From the NCBI GenBank assembly GCA_002347365.1, contig DDWT01000022.1, positions 1-64,000 on the forward strand: a stretch of DNA of 64,000 nt. Direction: 5' to 3'. Each line of letters starts with the position of its first letter. The first letter of the stretch is position 1. The notes beneath the pieces are model-generated. The model worked only from the letters and a program-made list of their open reading frames with translations. It made no database searches and was not told where the DNA came from. Below, in pieces: positions 41,842-49,458 of the stretch. A program made the position numbers and the translations under genes. The DNA is from Actinobacteria bacterium UBA2279 (lineage in GTDB: Bacteria; Actinomycetota; Coriobacteriia; Anaerosomatales; Anaerosomataceae).

Positions 41842-42701
41842 CCCGCCAGCCCCCTGCCGGTGAGCTCGATGAAGATCTTCTCCAGCGTGGCCTCCTCGGT
41901 GTGGATCGTGAGGAGGTCGGGAGACACCGCCAGCGCTGCCAGTCTGGCCGATGAACCGTCGCCGCCCAGTTCGATGTGCTCCTCGCGCACCCCGGCGCCG
42001 TCGCGGAGACGCACCTTCACGGAGCGCGTGCCGTACTTCAGCTTGAGATTCTCGGCAGTGTCCAGAGCGACGATCTCGCCGTCGTTGATGAAGGCGACGC
42101 GGTCGGAGAGCTCGTCGGCCTCGAACATGTCATGCGTGGTCAGCAGGACTGCTGCGCCGCGGTCGGCCTCTTCCTTGATGGTCTTGCGAATCGACGCCGA
42201 GGTCACCGGATCAAGACCGTCGGTCGGCTCATCGAGGAACAGCACCTTCGGTTTGTTGACGAACGCGCGGGAGATCATCATGCGCTGACGCATGCCCTTT
42301 GAGAAGCTGTGCACGCGGTCCCTTGCGCGTTCGGCCAGGCCGACCCGGCGCAAGATCTCCATCGTCTCCGGCTCTTTGATGCCGAAGAGGGAAGCGTAGA
42401 AGTCCAGGTTCTCCTTGGCACTCATGTTAAGGTACAGATTCTTCTCCTCGAAGCAGACACCGATTTGCGCCTGCAGGTTTGGGTCGTCAGCAGAGATGTC
42501 GATGCCGAGAACCTGCGCCTTGCCACCCTTCGGGGTGATCTGGCCGGTCAACATCTTGATGGTCGTCGACTTGCCAGCTCCGTTCGGGCCGAGAAAGCCC
42601 AGGATCTCGCCTGGTTGTACGTCGAAGGAGATACCTTTGACTGCCTCGAGGTCGCCATAGGAGAAGCGGAGGCCCTCCACGTTGATGGCAGGTTGTGTCA
42701 T
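41838..42701 (-). CDS. ABC transporter ATP-binding protein (ABC-2 exporter, CcmA type)
   Basis: The 287-residue motor with Walker A FLGPNGAGKSTTIKMLTGQ, the Q loop in IGVCFEEKNLYLNMSAKE, signature region SFSKGMRQRMMISRAF (Ser-Lys-Gly-Met in place of LSGGQ, common in this subfamily), and Walker B VLFLDEPTDGLDPV with the switch His in LLTTHDM. The C-terminal extra domain (about 225-287) is typical of drug or lipid exporters such as NatA, CcmA and DrrA. It is coupled by ATGA overlaps to the regulator before it and the permease after it. Confidence 0.93.
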   Translation of the reverse strand: MTQPAINVEGLRFSYGDLEAVKGISFDVQPGEILGFLGPNGAGKSTTIKMLTGQITPKGGKAQVLGIDISADDPNLQAQIGVCFEEKNLYLNMSAKENLDFYASLFGIKEPETMEILRRVGLAERARDRVHSFSKGMRQRMMISRAFVNKPKVLFLDEPTDGLDPVTSASIRKTIKEEADRGAAVLLTTHDMFEADELSDRVAFINDGEIVALDTAENLKLKYGTRSVKVRLRDGAGVREEHIELGGDGSSARLAALAVSPDLLTIHTEEATLEKIFIELTGRGLAG

Positions 42702-43165
42702 CGTCCCATCCTTTCATCCCAGCGGTTCATGACCGCAACGAACTCCTCGGTGAAGAAGGAGTAGACCTCCTCCATCTCGGTCAAGCGTTCCAGCGCCGCA
42801 GGAGAGTTCGTGCCCTCCTTGGCCGCGCGCACGACCGTCGTGATCTGGCCCATAGCCATGAACTTCTTGCCGAGGATATCCCCCCACTTGCCCTTCAAAA
42901 TGCGGTAGTGCGCCTCACGGGAGCCAGGCACACGGTATCGCTCCACCAACTCCACGCCGACGAGGAACTGCGTCGTGGTGCTCACGGTCGCCTTGCTGAT
43001 GTCGAGTTCAGTCATCAGTTCGCTGGTGGGCAGGCCCTCTCCCGGCGCCATCGTGAGCGCGGCGTAGATACGCGCAATGGCGTGCGGGAAGCCCACCATT
43101 TCCAGAACGCGAGCCAGCCCCTCACGCAGGTCATCCCTGCGCTTCCCGGGGTCATCGACGACCAT
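42698..43165 (-). CDS. GbsR/MarR-family transcriptional regulator
   Basis: A 155-residue winged-helix regulator with the GbsR-type pattern: LEMVGFPHAIARIYAALTMA, then SELMTELDISKATVSTTTQFLVGVELVERY and a C-terminal helix pair (MEEVYSFFTEEFVAVMNRW). It is the first gene of the ABC-2 exporter operon (ATGA overlap with the ATPase), behind a 35-bp inverted repeat at 43208-43242 that is its likely operator. ATG with GAGAGGAGGG. The effector is unknown, probably a small lipophilic ligand exported by the transporter. Confidence 0.9.
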   Translation of the reverse strand: MVVDDPGKRRDDLREGLARVLEMVGFPHAIARIYAALTMAPGEGLPTSELMTELDISKATVSTTTQFLVGVELVERYRVPGSREAHYRILKGKWGDILGKKFMAMGQITTVVRAAKEGTNSPAALERLTEMEEVYSFFTEEFVAVMNRWDERMGR

Positions 43166-43207
43166 CGCGCCCTCCTCTCGAATCGTCCGCCAGCGATATC
43201 GTTCCCA

Positions 43208-43242
43208 ACGTTCAGTATCTTCTAAACGTTAGATATGAACGT
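43208..43242. promoter_or_regulatory. Operator-like inverted repeat before the GbsR-ABC operon
   Basis: ACGTTCAGTATCT (43208-43220) and AGATATGAACGT (43231-43242) form a near-perfect dyad with one unpaired G and a 10-bp centre that contains another ACGTT. It lies about 45 bp upstream of the regulator start. MarR/GbsR proteins bind such dyads over the promoter. Confidence 0.65.
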
Positions 43243-43265
43243 AGCACCCCAAAGCCGGAGATGAC

Positions 43266-43299
43266 AAGAGCGCCCCGCTGGAACCCGCGAGACGCTCTT
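43266..43299 (-). terminator. Possible terminator after the baeRF3 gene
   Basis: AAGAGCG (43266-43272) and CGCTCTT (43293-43299) form a 7-bp stem with a larger partly paired loop. It lies 20-55 bp beyond the minus-strand baeRF3 stop. The weak U tract lowers confidence. Confidence 0.35.
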
Positions 43300-43320
43300 A
43301 CGTATTCATCCTGTAGAGCA

Positions 43321-44469
43321 CTAGTAGCGCAAGACTGCAGCAATGGTATCGCCTTGGGGCAGATCCTGGGCTGGCACCGCATAGACCTCGGCTCCAGAGA
43401 GCAGCGCTTCGAAAGCGGCGAGGTCGAGGAGGTCTTCGTCTCCCGAGTGTGGGTGGGCGTGTATCGCTGCAGTATCGGTCCCGAGGTCATAGTGGCCCCA
43501 CAGTTCGCGGTCAGTGGCCACGAAGAGCGTGTCCACGCGCCCGTGTACGGCAGCCGGAACAAGTGTCTCAGGGTCGCTCGTCGTCCGGCTCGAGCCCCAT
43601 GCCTCGGTGAGTCGGCGGGCGGCCTCGTCGCGGTTGCCTTCGAACAAGGGCATGACCACGTCCCACGCCTGCTGGAACAAGACCTCGGGATTCGTGTTCT
43701 CCGGACTGCCGGTCACGGCAGCCTCGGCGAGCGATGGGTGGCTGTTCACCTCGCGGTACATGGGAAGCAGATAGTCCACTCCGGCGAGAATGAGCGGGGT
43801 CGCATCACCCTGAAGGTACTCGGCCACGCCCTTGTCGATCTCACGGAAGTAGCGGACGAGCTCACCTTTCGGGTCCGTTTCACCCGTGCCGTGGAACACA
43901 GCCGGCCGCCTGCCTCCGGCACCGCTCGTACCCGTGTGGAATTGCAGCGACGCCTTCTCGAAGTTGTCCCAGCGCAGCGCCTCGGCCAGGTTCTCCGGCA
44001 CTCCATCCAGGTCAACCTCTTCGAGCCCGTTTGCCGAGCCGCGCATCAGTCTGACGTGCTTCTGACTCAAGGCGAGCAGCCAGAAGTGCCTGTCCGAGCC
44101 GACTGTTGTCAGCAACGGCTTGAGGTAGAAGCGCTCGTCCACCACGACGCGCGTGGAGAATGTCTCAGGAAGCCGGAACGTGCGCATCCCGTCCGGGCCT
44201 ATGAACAGCGCAAGCCCGAGATTCGCACGGAGCCAGAACGGCCTATCGTCCAGCAAGGCTACTGCCGGCGCCAGAATGGCGGCGGCATCCGGCGAACGCA
44301 TCCCGCCTTCGACGAGGAGGCCTTCAGCCTCGCGCAGAGCGTTCTTCAAAGCGGTCTGATCGGCCTGCGTATCCGGTCCGAAGCGATGCGTCGGCATGTA
44401 CACGGACACGCGGGGTCCTTTCCCTCGTACCGCGAGAGCGGTCATGTCTTCACGGGTGAGAACGTCCAT
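43321..44469 (-). CDS. Bacterial archaeo-eukaryotic release factor family 3 (baeRF3) protein
   Basis: The 382-residue protein resembles the baeRF family, the bacterial relatives of eRF1/aRF1. The first domain contains VSVYMPTHRFGPDTQADQTA and LRANLGLALFIGPDGMRTFR, then STRVVVDERFYLKPLLTTV. A central RNase H-like domain begins FWLLALSQKHVRLMRGS, and a Pelota-like C-terminal part contains VHGRVDTLFVATDRELWGHY. These proteins are thought to act in ribosome rescue or stress; the actual function is unknown. ATG with AAAGGAG. The PEBP lipoprotein gene lies 37 bp upstream on the same strand. Confidence 0.85.
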   Translation of the reverse strand: MDVLTREDMTALAVRGKGPRVSVYMPTHRFGPDTQADQTALKNALREAEGLLVEGGMRSPDAAAILAPAVALLDDRPFWLRANLGLALFIGPDGMRTFRLPETFSTRVVVDERFYLKPLLTTVGSDRHFWLLALSQKHVRLMRGSANGLEEVDLDGVPENLAEALRWDNFEKASLQFHTGTSGAGGRRPAVFHGTGETDPKGELVRYFREIDKGVAEYLQGDATPLILAGVDYLLPMYREVNSHPSLAEAAVTGSPENTNPEVLFQQAWDVVMPLFEGNRDEAARRLTEAWGSSRTTSDPETLVPAAVHGRVDTLFVATDRELWGHYDLGTDTAAIHAHPHSGDEDLLDLAAFEALLSGAEVYAVPAQDLPQGDTIAAVLRY

Positions 44470-44506
44470 GGACTACTCCTTTCCGAGCAAGGCGACGGGC
44501 CCGATG

Positions 44507-45115
44507 TCACCGGCCGAAGTAGCCGGTGATGGTGCCCGAGGCGAGTACGTGTCCTTCGACAGCGCGCTCTATCTGAGATCTGGACGGTTTGTCCTTGATG
44601 TCGGTGCTTGTGGTGTCGAGTGCGTACACGGTGATGACATAAGGGTGATCACCGCTGCCCGGCGGAGGAGTCGGGCCGCCGTAGCCCTCATCGCCGTAGG
44701 CGTTGCGAAGCTCACGCGCCGGAGCCGGCAGCGAGCCGGTCGCGTTGTCCGCAAGCGAGGTCGTCTGCGGCGGCAGGTCGACGATGACCCAGTGCACCCA
44801 CTGGTTGGCGACGCGGTGCTCGTCGATCATGACGACGACGAACGACGCTGTCTCATCGGGCGCCCCGCTCCAGTCAAGAGATGGCGAGCGGTTCTGCCCG
44901 CCAGCGACACTGGTTCCGCAGTACTCGGCGGGGATGACCGCGCCGTCTTGTAAGGCCGAGGAGGAGAGCTCAAGCGCCTGAGTTCCCCCATACTGCTCGG
45001 GGACCTCAGACGCGGTACCAGGCGAATCCCCGGTCCGGGCGCATCCAGAAACAAGAACCAGCCCGAACAGGCAGCAGACAGTGCATCGAACAAGCGCTCC
45101 ACGAAACCGTGGCAT
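44507..45115 (-). CDS. PEBP/Raf-kinase-inhibitor-like (YbhB/YbcL) lipoprotein
   Basis: A 202-residue exported lipoprotein: basic start, hydrophobic core, then lipobox L-V-S-G-C near residue 25. The mature part is a phosphatidylethanolamine-binding-protein fold with IPAEYCGTSVAGGQNRSPSL, ETASFVVVMIDEH, WVHWVIVDLPP and GYGGPTPPPGSGDHPYVITVYALD, the conserved ligand-pocket motifs. Bacterial PEBPs are poorly understood; phospholipid binding or protease inhibition has been proposed. ATG with AAAGGAG. A GGGTATAT palindrome lies 26 bp upstream, the same element that precedes the lipid-modification operon. Confidence 0.88.
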   Translation of the reverse strand: MPRFRGALVRCTVCCLFGLVLVSGCARTGDSPGTASEVPEQYGGTQALELSSSALQDGAVIPAEYCGTSVAGGQNRSPSLDWSGAPDETASFVVVMIDEHRVANQWVHWVIVDLPPQTTSLADNATGSLPAPARELRNAYGDEGYGGPTPPPGSGDHPYVITVYALDTTSTDIKDKPSRSQIERAVEGHVLASGTITGYFGR

Positions 45116-45140
45116 ACGCGCTCCTTTCGCGCCGCGACAT

Positions 45141-45158
45141 AGGTGGATATACCCACCT
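45141..45158. promoter_or_regulatory. ATATACCC palindrome upstream of the PEBP lipoprotein gene
   Basis: AGGTGG-ATATAC-CCACCT has perfect 6-bp arms. On the minus strand its core reads GGGTATATCC. The same 8-mer (GGGTATAT) forms the 14-bp palindrome at 48519-48532. It lies 26 bp before the lipoprotein start; it could be an operator or part of a -10 element. Confidence 0.5.
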
Positions 45159-45176
45159 CGTGCGACCCGTTGCGCT

Positions 45177-46406
45177 TCACCTACGAGCAGGCCGACGAAC
45201 CACCTGCATGACATCGATGCTTCCCGATCGGAATCCTGCCTGGCAGTAGGCGAGGTAGAAACGCCACATCCGCTCGAACCGATCATCGAAGCCAAGCGCC
45301 CTCACGCGAGCGACGGTGGTCGAGAAGCGTTGTTCCCACGTGTTCAGGGTCTGCGCATAGTCGTGGCCGAAGAAGAATGGATCTTCGGTGCGCAACCCTG
45401 CGCGTTCGGCTGTCTGTCGGAACGCCTCGGGACTCGGCAGCATGCCACCGGGGAAGATGTACCGCTGGATGAAATCAGGTTTCCTACGGTATGCGTCCAG
45501 GCGAGCGTTCTCGATGGTGATGACCTGCAACGCAGCCCGACCCCCATCCGCAAGGACATCGTTCAGTTTGCCGAAGAACGTCGGCCAGTAGCGTTCACCA
45601 ACCGCCTCGAACATCTCGATGGAGGCAACGCGATCGTACTTCTCAGCGATGTCGCGGTAGTCCTGATGCCGGATCTCCACCTGGCTCCCGAGGCCCTCCT
45701 CGGCAACACGCTGCCGCGCCCACGCAAGCTGCTCCTCGGAGATCGTCACGCCGGTCACGCGCGCTCCCCGGGTCTTTGCCGCGTGTATCGCAAAGCCGCC
45801 CCACCCGCAGCCGATCTCCAGCAGTGACTGACCGGGCCTCACGTCGAGCAGATCCAGTAGGCGGTCCCACTTCCGCTGCTGAGCGGCCGAAAGGTCGGTG
45901 TCGGTGCCGTCGAACAATGCAGCCGAGTATGTCATGTCGGGATCGAGCCACAGGCGGTAGAACTCGTTGCCGAGGTCGTAGTGGAAACAGATATTGCGTT
46001 TGGCGCCGCGCTTGGTGTTGGTGCGCAGTGAATGGATCGCACGATTGAGGGGATTGAGCGGCGCCAGAAGCTTGCGGCCGCGTTCTCGAGCGGCATCCAC
46101 GTTGGCGGCCGAGAACTCGAGCGTCGCAGTCAGGTCGGAAGTCTCCCACGCGCCCTGCATATAGGCTTCGGCAAGCCCGATACTCCCGCCGAGGATGGCG
46201 CGGCGCACGGCTGATGGCCGTATGACACTGACGGATGTTTGGGGGCCGGGGTCGGGGCCCCGGAAGACGAAAGTGCGCCCATCGCACCAGCGCAGCCTGA
46301 GTTCGCCGTACCGGACCCGCTCGAGTGACGCAAGCAGCCCGCGACCGAATACGTCGATGCCGCTCTTGCTCACATCACCCGTGAGGGACTGTGTTCTGCG
46401 GGTCAA
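45177..46406 (-). CDS. Cyclopropane-fatty-acyl-phospholipid synthase-like methyltransferase
   Basis: SAM-dependent methyltransferase acting on unsaturated acyl chains of phospholipids. The 409-residue protein has an N-terminal lipid-binding region (about 30-100), then the CFA core: NICFHYDLGNEFYRLWLDPD, MTYSAALFD, SAM site LLEIGCGWGGFAIHAAK, VTISEEQLAWARQR, EMFEAVGERYW, and YIFPGGMLPSPEAF. These motifs match CFA synthases and the related 10-methyl and furan-fatty-acid enzymes. TTG start supported by AAGGAGGA nine bases upstream; it overlaps the DUF1365 end by 32 bp. A GTG 11 codons later is an alternative. Three-gene operon with DUF1365 and an FAD oxidoreductase. Confidence 0.92.
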   Translation of the reverse strand: MTRRTQSLTGDVSKSGIDVFGRGLLASLERVRYGELRLRWCDGRTFVFRGPDPGPQTSVSVIRPSAVRRAILGGSIGLAEAYMQGAWETSDLTATLEFSAANVDAARERGRKLLAPLNPLNRAIHSLRTNTKRGAKRNICFHYDLGNEFYRLWLDPDMTYSAALFDGTDTDLSAAQQRKWDRLLDLLDVRPGQSLLEIGCGWGGFAIHAAKTRGARVTGVTISEEQLAWARQRVAEEGLGSQVEIRHQDYRDIAEKYDRVASIEMFEAVGERYWPTFFGKLNDVLADGGRAALQVITIENARLDAYRRKPDFIQRYIFPGGMLPSPEAFRQTAERAGLRTEDPFFFGHDYAQTLNTWEQRFSTTVARVRALGFDDRFERMWRFYLAYCQAGFRSGSIDVMQVVRRPARR

Positions 46407-47163
46407 GGCTGGTGTCCTCCTTGGGCGCGCCCAGGTCGTGGTAGAACCGTACCCGCTTCAACGCGAGTCGTATCGCCTGGAAGTGGATGAGGAGCCACGC
46501 TTTCAGCGGAACAGAGAAGTATCGGTGGTTGAGCTCGGCCATGGTCGCTGTGTCGAACGGACGTGCGGACAGCGAGACGGCGGCGATGAGAAGCAGCGAG
46601 CCTTCGACATCGTCATAGAGAGTGACGGCGATCTTATCGGCAGGCTCCGTGAAACGGAACCGGTAGCGCGCGTCCATCGAGATGAACGGCGAGACATGGA
46701 AGACCTTCGTTGTGTGCAGGTCCTCTTTGAAGCCCATAGGTTCGCCACCGCGATGCAGCAGGTAGTTGTGGTGCCCGCCGAAGGTATTCTGCACTTCCGC
46801 CAGAACCGCTCGTAGCGTTCCGTCCTGATGGAAGCAGTACCAGAACGTCACGGGATAGAACTTGCCGATAGGACCTCGCGCGAAAGACAGCAATCGCACG
46901 CTGCCGCCCTCGAGGTCGATCTCTGCCTTTCCGAGCAGACCCTCGATCCACGGTTGCAGCGGCGAACCATCCCGCGGCCCGTGGTCACCGTCATGAAAGC
47001 TGCTCCAGGCGCGCCGGTTGTGCCCGAATCCCCGTACCGTGCGGTCGAGTTCCGCTAGCTCGTCAAGGTCGACGTAGAGCATCCAGACGCTGTAGCGAAA
47101 CCCGTTGCGTACCGGTCGTTTGCGTTCATGGGTGATGTGACCCTCGTAGAGGCGGCTGTTCAC
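46375..47163 (-). CDS. DUF1365 family protein
   Basis: From GTG at 47163 (GTGA overlap with the oxidoreductase stop) the product has 262 residues. Family-typical segments: SRLYEGHITHERKRPVRNGF, YPVTFWYCFHQDGTLRAVLA, VQNTFGGHHNYLL, FHVSPFISMDARYRFRF and a long C-terminal region with helices. DUF1365 genes nearly always accompany FAD oxidoreductase and CFA synthase genes, as here. Function is unknown; a role in modifying or transporting an acyl substrate for the neighbouring methyltransferase is inferred from context only. Confidence 0.9.
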   Translation of the reverse strand: MNSRLYEGHITHERKRPVRNGFRYSVWMLYVDLDELAELDRTVRGFGHNRRAWSSFHDGDHGPRDGSPLQPWIEGLLGKAEIDLEGGSVRLLSFARGPIGKFYPVTFWYCFHQDGTLRAVLAEVQNTFGGHHNYLLHRGGEPMGFKEDLHTTKVFHVSPFISMDARYRFRFTEPADKIAVTLYDDVEGSLLLIAAVSLSARPFDTATMAELNHRYFSVPLKAWLLIHFQAIRLALKRVRFYHDLGAPKEDTSLDPQNTVPHG

Positions 47164-48491
47164 TTCGCGTCTCCCTCGGCAGTGATGCGCGTGTACCCCC
47201 GGGGCACCTCGTCGCTGTCCTGCTCGGGAAGCAACGTGCGACCCCATGGCGGGCGGATGCCGAGGCTTTCAGCGACACCAAGCGCGGACCACAGTCCGTC
47301 CTCGTGGAACCCGTATCGCTGCCATGCGCCGGCAAACCAGGTGCGTCGCACACCCTGGATCTCGCTCAGGCGAGCCTGCACGGTCAGGGCCGCGCGAGAG
47401 AACTGAGGATGTTCGGACACGAATCGTTCGACGATGAGCGTGTCGTTGATCGGGCGGACAGGGTTCAGAGAGACGATGACGCGAGACTCCACCGGCAGCT
47501 GCTGCAGCACGTTGAGCTGATAGTGCACGGCCACCGGTGCATCACCGTACCCATCCGAGACGTAGTTCCAGGCAGCCCATGCGTTCTTGCGACGGGGAAG
47601 GACCGAGGTGTCGGTATGCAGCACGGTATCGTTCGCGCTATAAGGGATCGCCGAGAGTACATCGCGCTCCGCCTCACTCGGATCCCCGAGCATGCGCAGG
47701 GTCTGATCGGCATGCGAGGCAAGCACCACGCCGTCGTAGTCCAGCACCTCTCCGTCAGAGAGTGTGAGTCGCACGCCTTCACCGGTGCGTTCGACGCGCT
47801 GCACGGCAGCGCCCGTACGCACGCGGCCGCTCACGCGCTCGGCTAACGCCTGAGTGTAGCGACGGGCGCCTCCGGGGACGCTCTTCCATGCAGGTTTGCC
47901 GGTCACGTGCAGCAGCCCGTGGTTGTCGCAGAAGTGCAGGAACGTGTCGGCAGGAAAACCCAACATCGCGCCCGTGGGAGTGGACCAGATCGCGGCCCCC
48001 ATCGGTACCAGGTACCAGTCGCGGAACTCGCGTCCGTAGCGCTCACGATCGAGCAACTGCCCCAGGGTCATATCGCACGCATCCGGATCACGAAGGAGCC
48101 GTTCGGCATTCCGTGAAAGCCGAAGGATCTGTGCGAGCATCCGCCAGAACCCCGGACGCAGCGCGTTGCCGGGCTGTGCGAAGGCGCCCGCGGCGCTTCC
48201 CGCCCACTCGAGGCGGTCGGGCAGATGTTGGACCGAGAACGACATGTCGGCCGATTGTTCGTCGATGCCGAGATGCTCGAACATCCGGATGAGGTTGGGG
48301 TAAGTGCGGTGGTTGAACACCATGAACCCGGTGTCGGCTGTGATGGCCTGTCCGTCCACAGTGAGATCGACGGTGTGCGTGTGGCCTCCGAGTCGATCAT
48401 CGGCTTCGAGCACATCTACCTCATGCTCCTGCGACGCCAGCCATGCACTCGCCATACCGGCAATACCCGAGCCGACCACGACCAGTCTCAA
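47160..48491 (-). CDS. FAD/NAD(P)-binding amine-oxidase-like oxidoreductase
   Basis: A flavoprotein of the monoamine oxidase/phytoene desaturase superfamily. The 443-residue protein starts with a Rossmann FAD motif (VVVGSGIAGMASAWLASQEH, then EADDRLGGHTHTV). It also has ITADTGFMVFNHRTYPNLI, a central PGGARRYTQAL region and a C-terminal FAD-contact region (RTWFAGAWQRYGFHEDGLWS). This form is the usual partner of DUF1365 and CFA methyltransferase and probably oxidises or desaturates a modified acyl chain. TTG start with GAGAGGAG. It is the first gene of a three-gene operon behind the palindrome at 48519-48532. Confidence 0.9.
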   Translation of the reverse strand: MRLVVVGSGIAGMASAWLASQEHEVDVLEADDRLGGHTHTVDLTVDGQAITADTGFMVFNHRTYPNLIRMFEHLGIDEQSADMSFSVQHLPDRLEWAGSAAGAFAQPGNALRPGFWRMLAQILRLSRNAERLLRDPDACDMTLGQLLDRERYGREFRDWYLVPMGAAIWSTPTGAMLGFPADTFLHFCDNHGLLHVTGKPAWKSVPGGARRYTQALAERVSGRVRTGAAVQRVERTGEGVRLTLSDGEVLDYDGVVLASHADQTLRMLGDPSEAERDVLSAIPYSANDTVLHTDTSVLPRRKNAWAAWNYVSDGYGDAPVAVHYQLNVLQQLPVESRVIVSLNPVRPINDTLIVERFVSEHPQFSRAALTVQARLSEIQGVRRTWFAGAWQRYGFHEDGLWSALGVAESLGIRPPWGRTLLPEQDSDEVPRGYTRITAEGDAK

Positions 48492-48518
48492 GGCACGCTC
48501 CTCTCGCGGTTCTTCCAG

Positions 48519-48532
48519 CGGGTATATACCCG
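48519..48532. promoter_or_regulatory. Perfect 14-bp palindrome CGGGTATATACCCG in a divergent promoter
   Basis: This 14-bp perfect palindrome lies between the FAD oxidoreductase operon (start 28 bp away) and the divergent short-chain dehydrogenase (start 49 bp away). Its core GGGTATAT recurs at 45141-45158. It probably regulates both directions. Confidence 0.6.
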
Positions 48533-48580
48533 AAGTGCTTCCAGTGTCAGGAAGCCTGAATCTGCCGAGAGGAGCCGCAC

Positions 48581-49387
48581 ATGCCTTCGATTCTTGTGAC
48601 CGGCGTGAGTTCAGGAATCGGGAATGCGCTCATGCGAAAGGCCGTGGCCGAGGGTTGGAACGCCATCGGCACGGTACGGGATGACGTGAGTCCCGGTGCG
48701 TACGATCTACCGGACGGCGTAGCGCTCTACAGGCTCGATCTCAAGTACGCCTCGGCGGTGGAGAACTTCGCTGAACGGCTCATCGCCGAGCATGGCGTTC
48801 CGGATGTCGTGGTCAACAACGCGGGGTACACGCTCTATGCGCCTATCGAGGAGACCAGCGGCCAGGCCATGAGGGACATATTCGAGGTCAATGCGCTGGC
48901 GCCCATCACGCTCATCCAGTCGCTCCTTCCTGCGATGCGCGCGCGCGGCAGCGGTGTCATCGTGAATATCACATCCCTCGGCGGACGCCTGGTCTTCCCG
49001 TTCTTCGGCACGTACAACGCCTCTAAGCATGCACTCGAGGGTTTCTCGGAAGGGCTATGGCACGAACTGCAGCCGTTCGGTGTGAAGGTGAAGGCGGTTG
49101 AGCCTGGGTACGTCGATACGCCGATCTACAAGGCGATGGAGGGTCGCAGATCACCGAAGGGCGCCTACGGTCCCTACCTCGAAGCAATGAACCGCTTCAG
49201 CGAAGGAGTGACGAAACGCACCAGCCCCGAGCGCGCTGCGGACGAGGTCTGGGCTGCGATCGTGGATTCGTCGGATCGGCTGCGCTATCCGGTGGCGGCC
49301 TATGCGCGGGTGTTGCTGGCCGCGCGACGCGTCTTCGGCGACTTGTTGTTCATGCGCTTCATGCACAAGCGATGGATGGGGAAGTAG
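48581..49387 (+). CDS. Short-chain dehydrogenase/reductase (SDR)
   Basis: An NAD(P)-dependent oxidoreductase of the classical SDR type. The 268-residue protein has cofactor motif TGVSSGIGNA (about 8-17), VVNNAGYTLYAPIEE, a catalytic Ser in IVNITSLGGRL and the YNASKHALEGF active site (Tyr and Lys). ATG with GAGAGGAG. It is divergent from the FAD oxidoreductase-DUF1365-CFA operon with a shared palindrome, so it is likely part of the same lipid-oxidation or stress module. Substrate unknown. Confidence 0.92.
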   Translation: MPSILVTGVSSGIGNALMRKAVAEGWNAIGTVRDDVSPGAYDLPDGVALYRLDLKYASAVENFAERLIAEHGVPDVVVNNAGYTLYAPIEETSGQAMRDIFEVNALAPITLIQSLLPAMRARGSGVIVNITSLGGRLVFPFFGTYNASKHALEGFSEGLWHELQPFGVKVKAVEPGYVDTPIYKAMEGRRSPKGAYGPYLEAMNRFSEGVTKRTSPERAADEVWAAIVDSSDRLRYPVAAYARVLLAARRVFGDLLFMRFMHKRWMGK

Positions 49388-49458
49388 GCACGTATCTTGC
49401 CTGCATCTTGACGTAAGATTGAACTTCCGGACCGCCCGCACGCCTCCGAAGGGGACCG

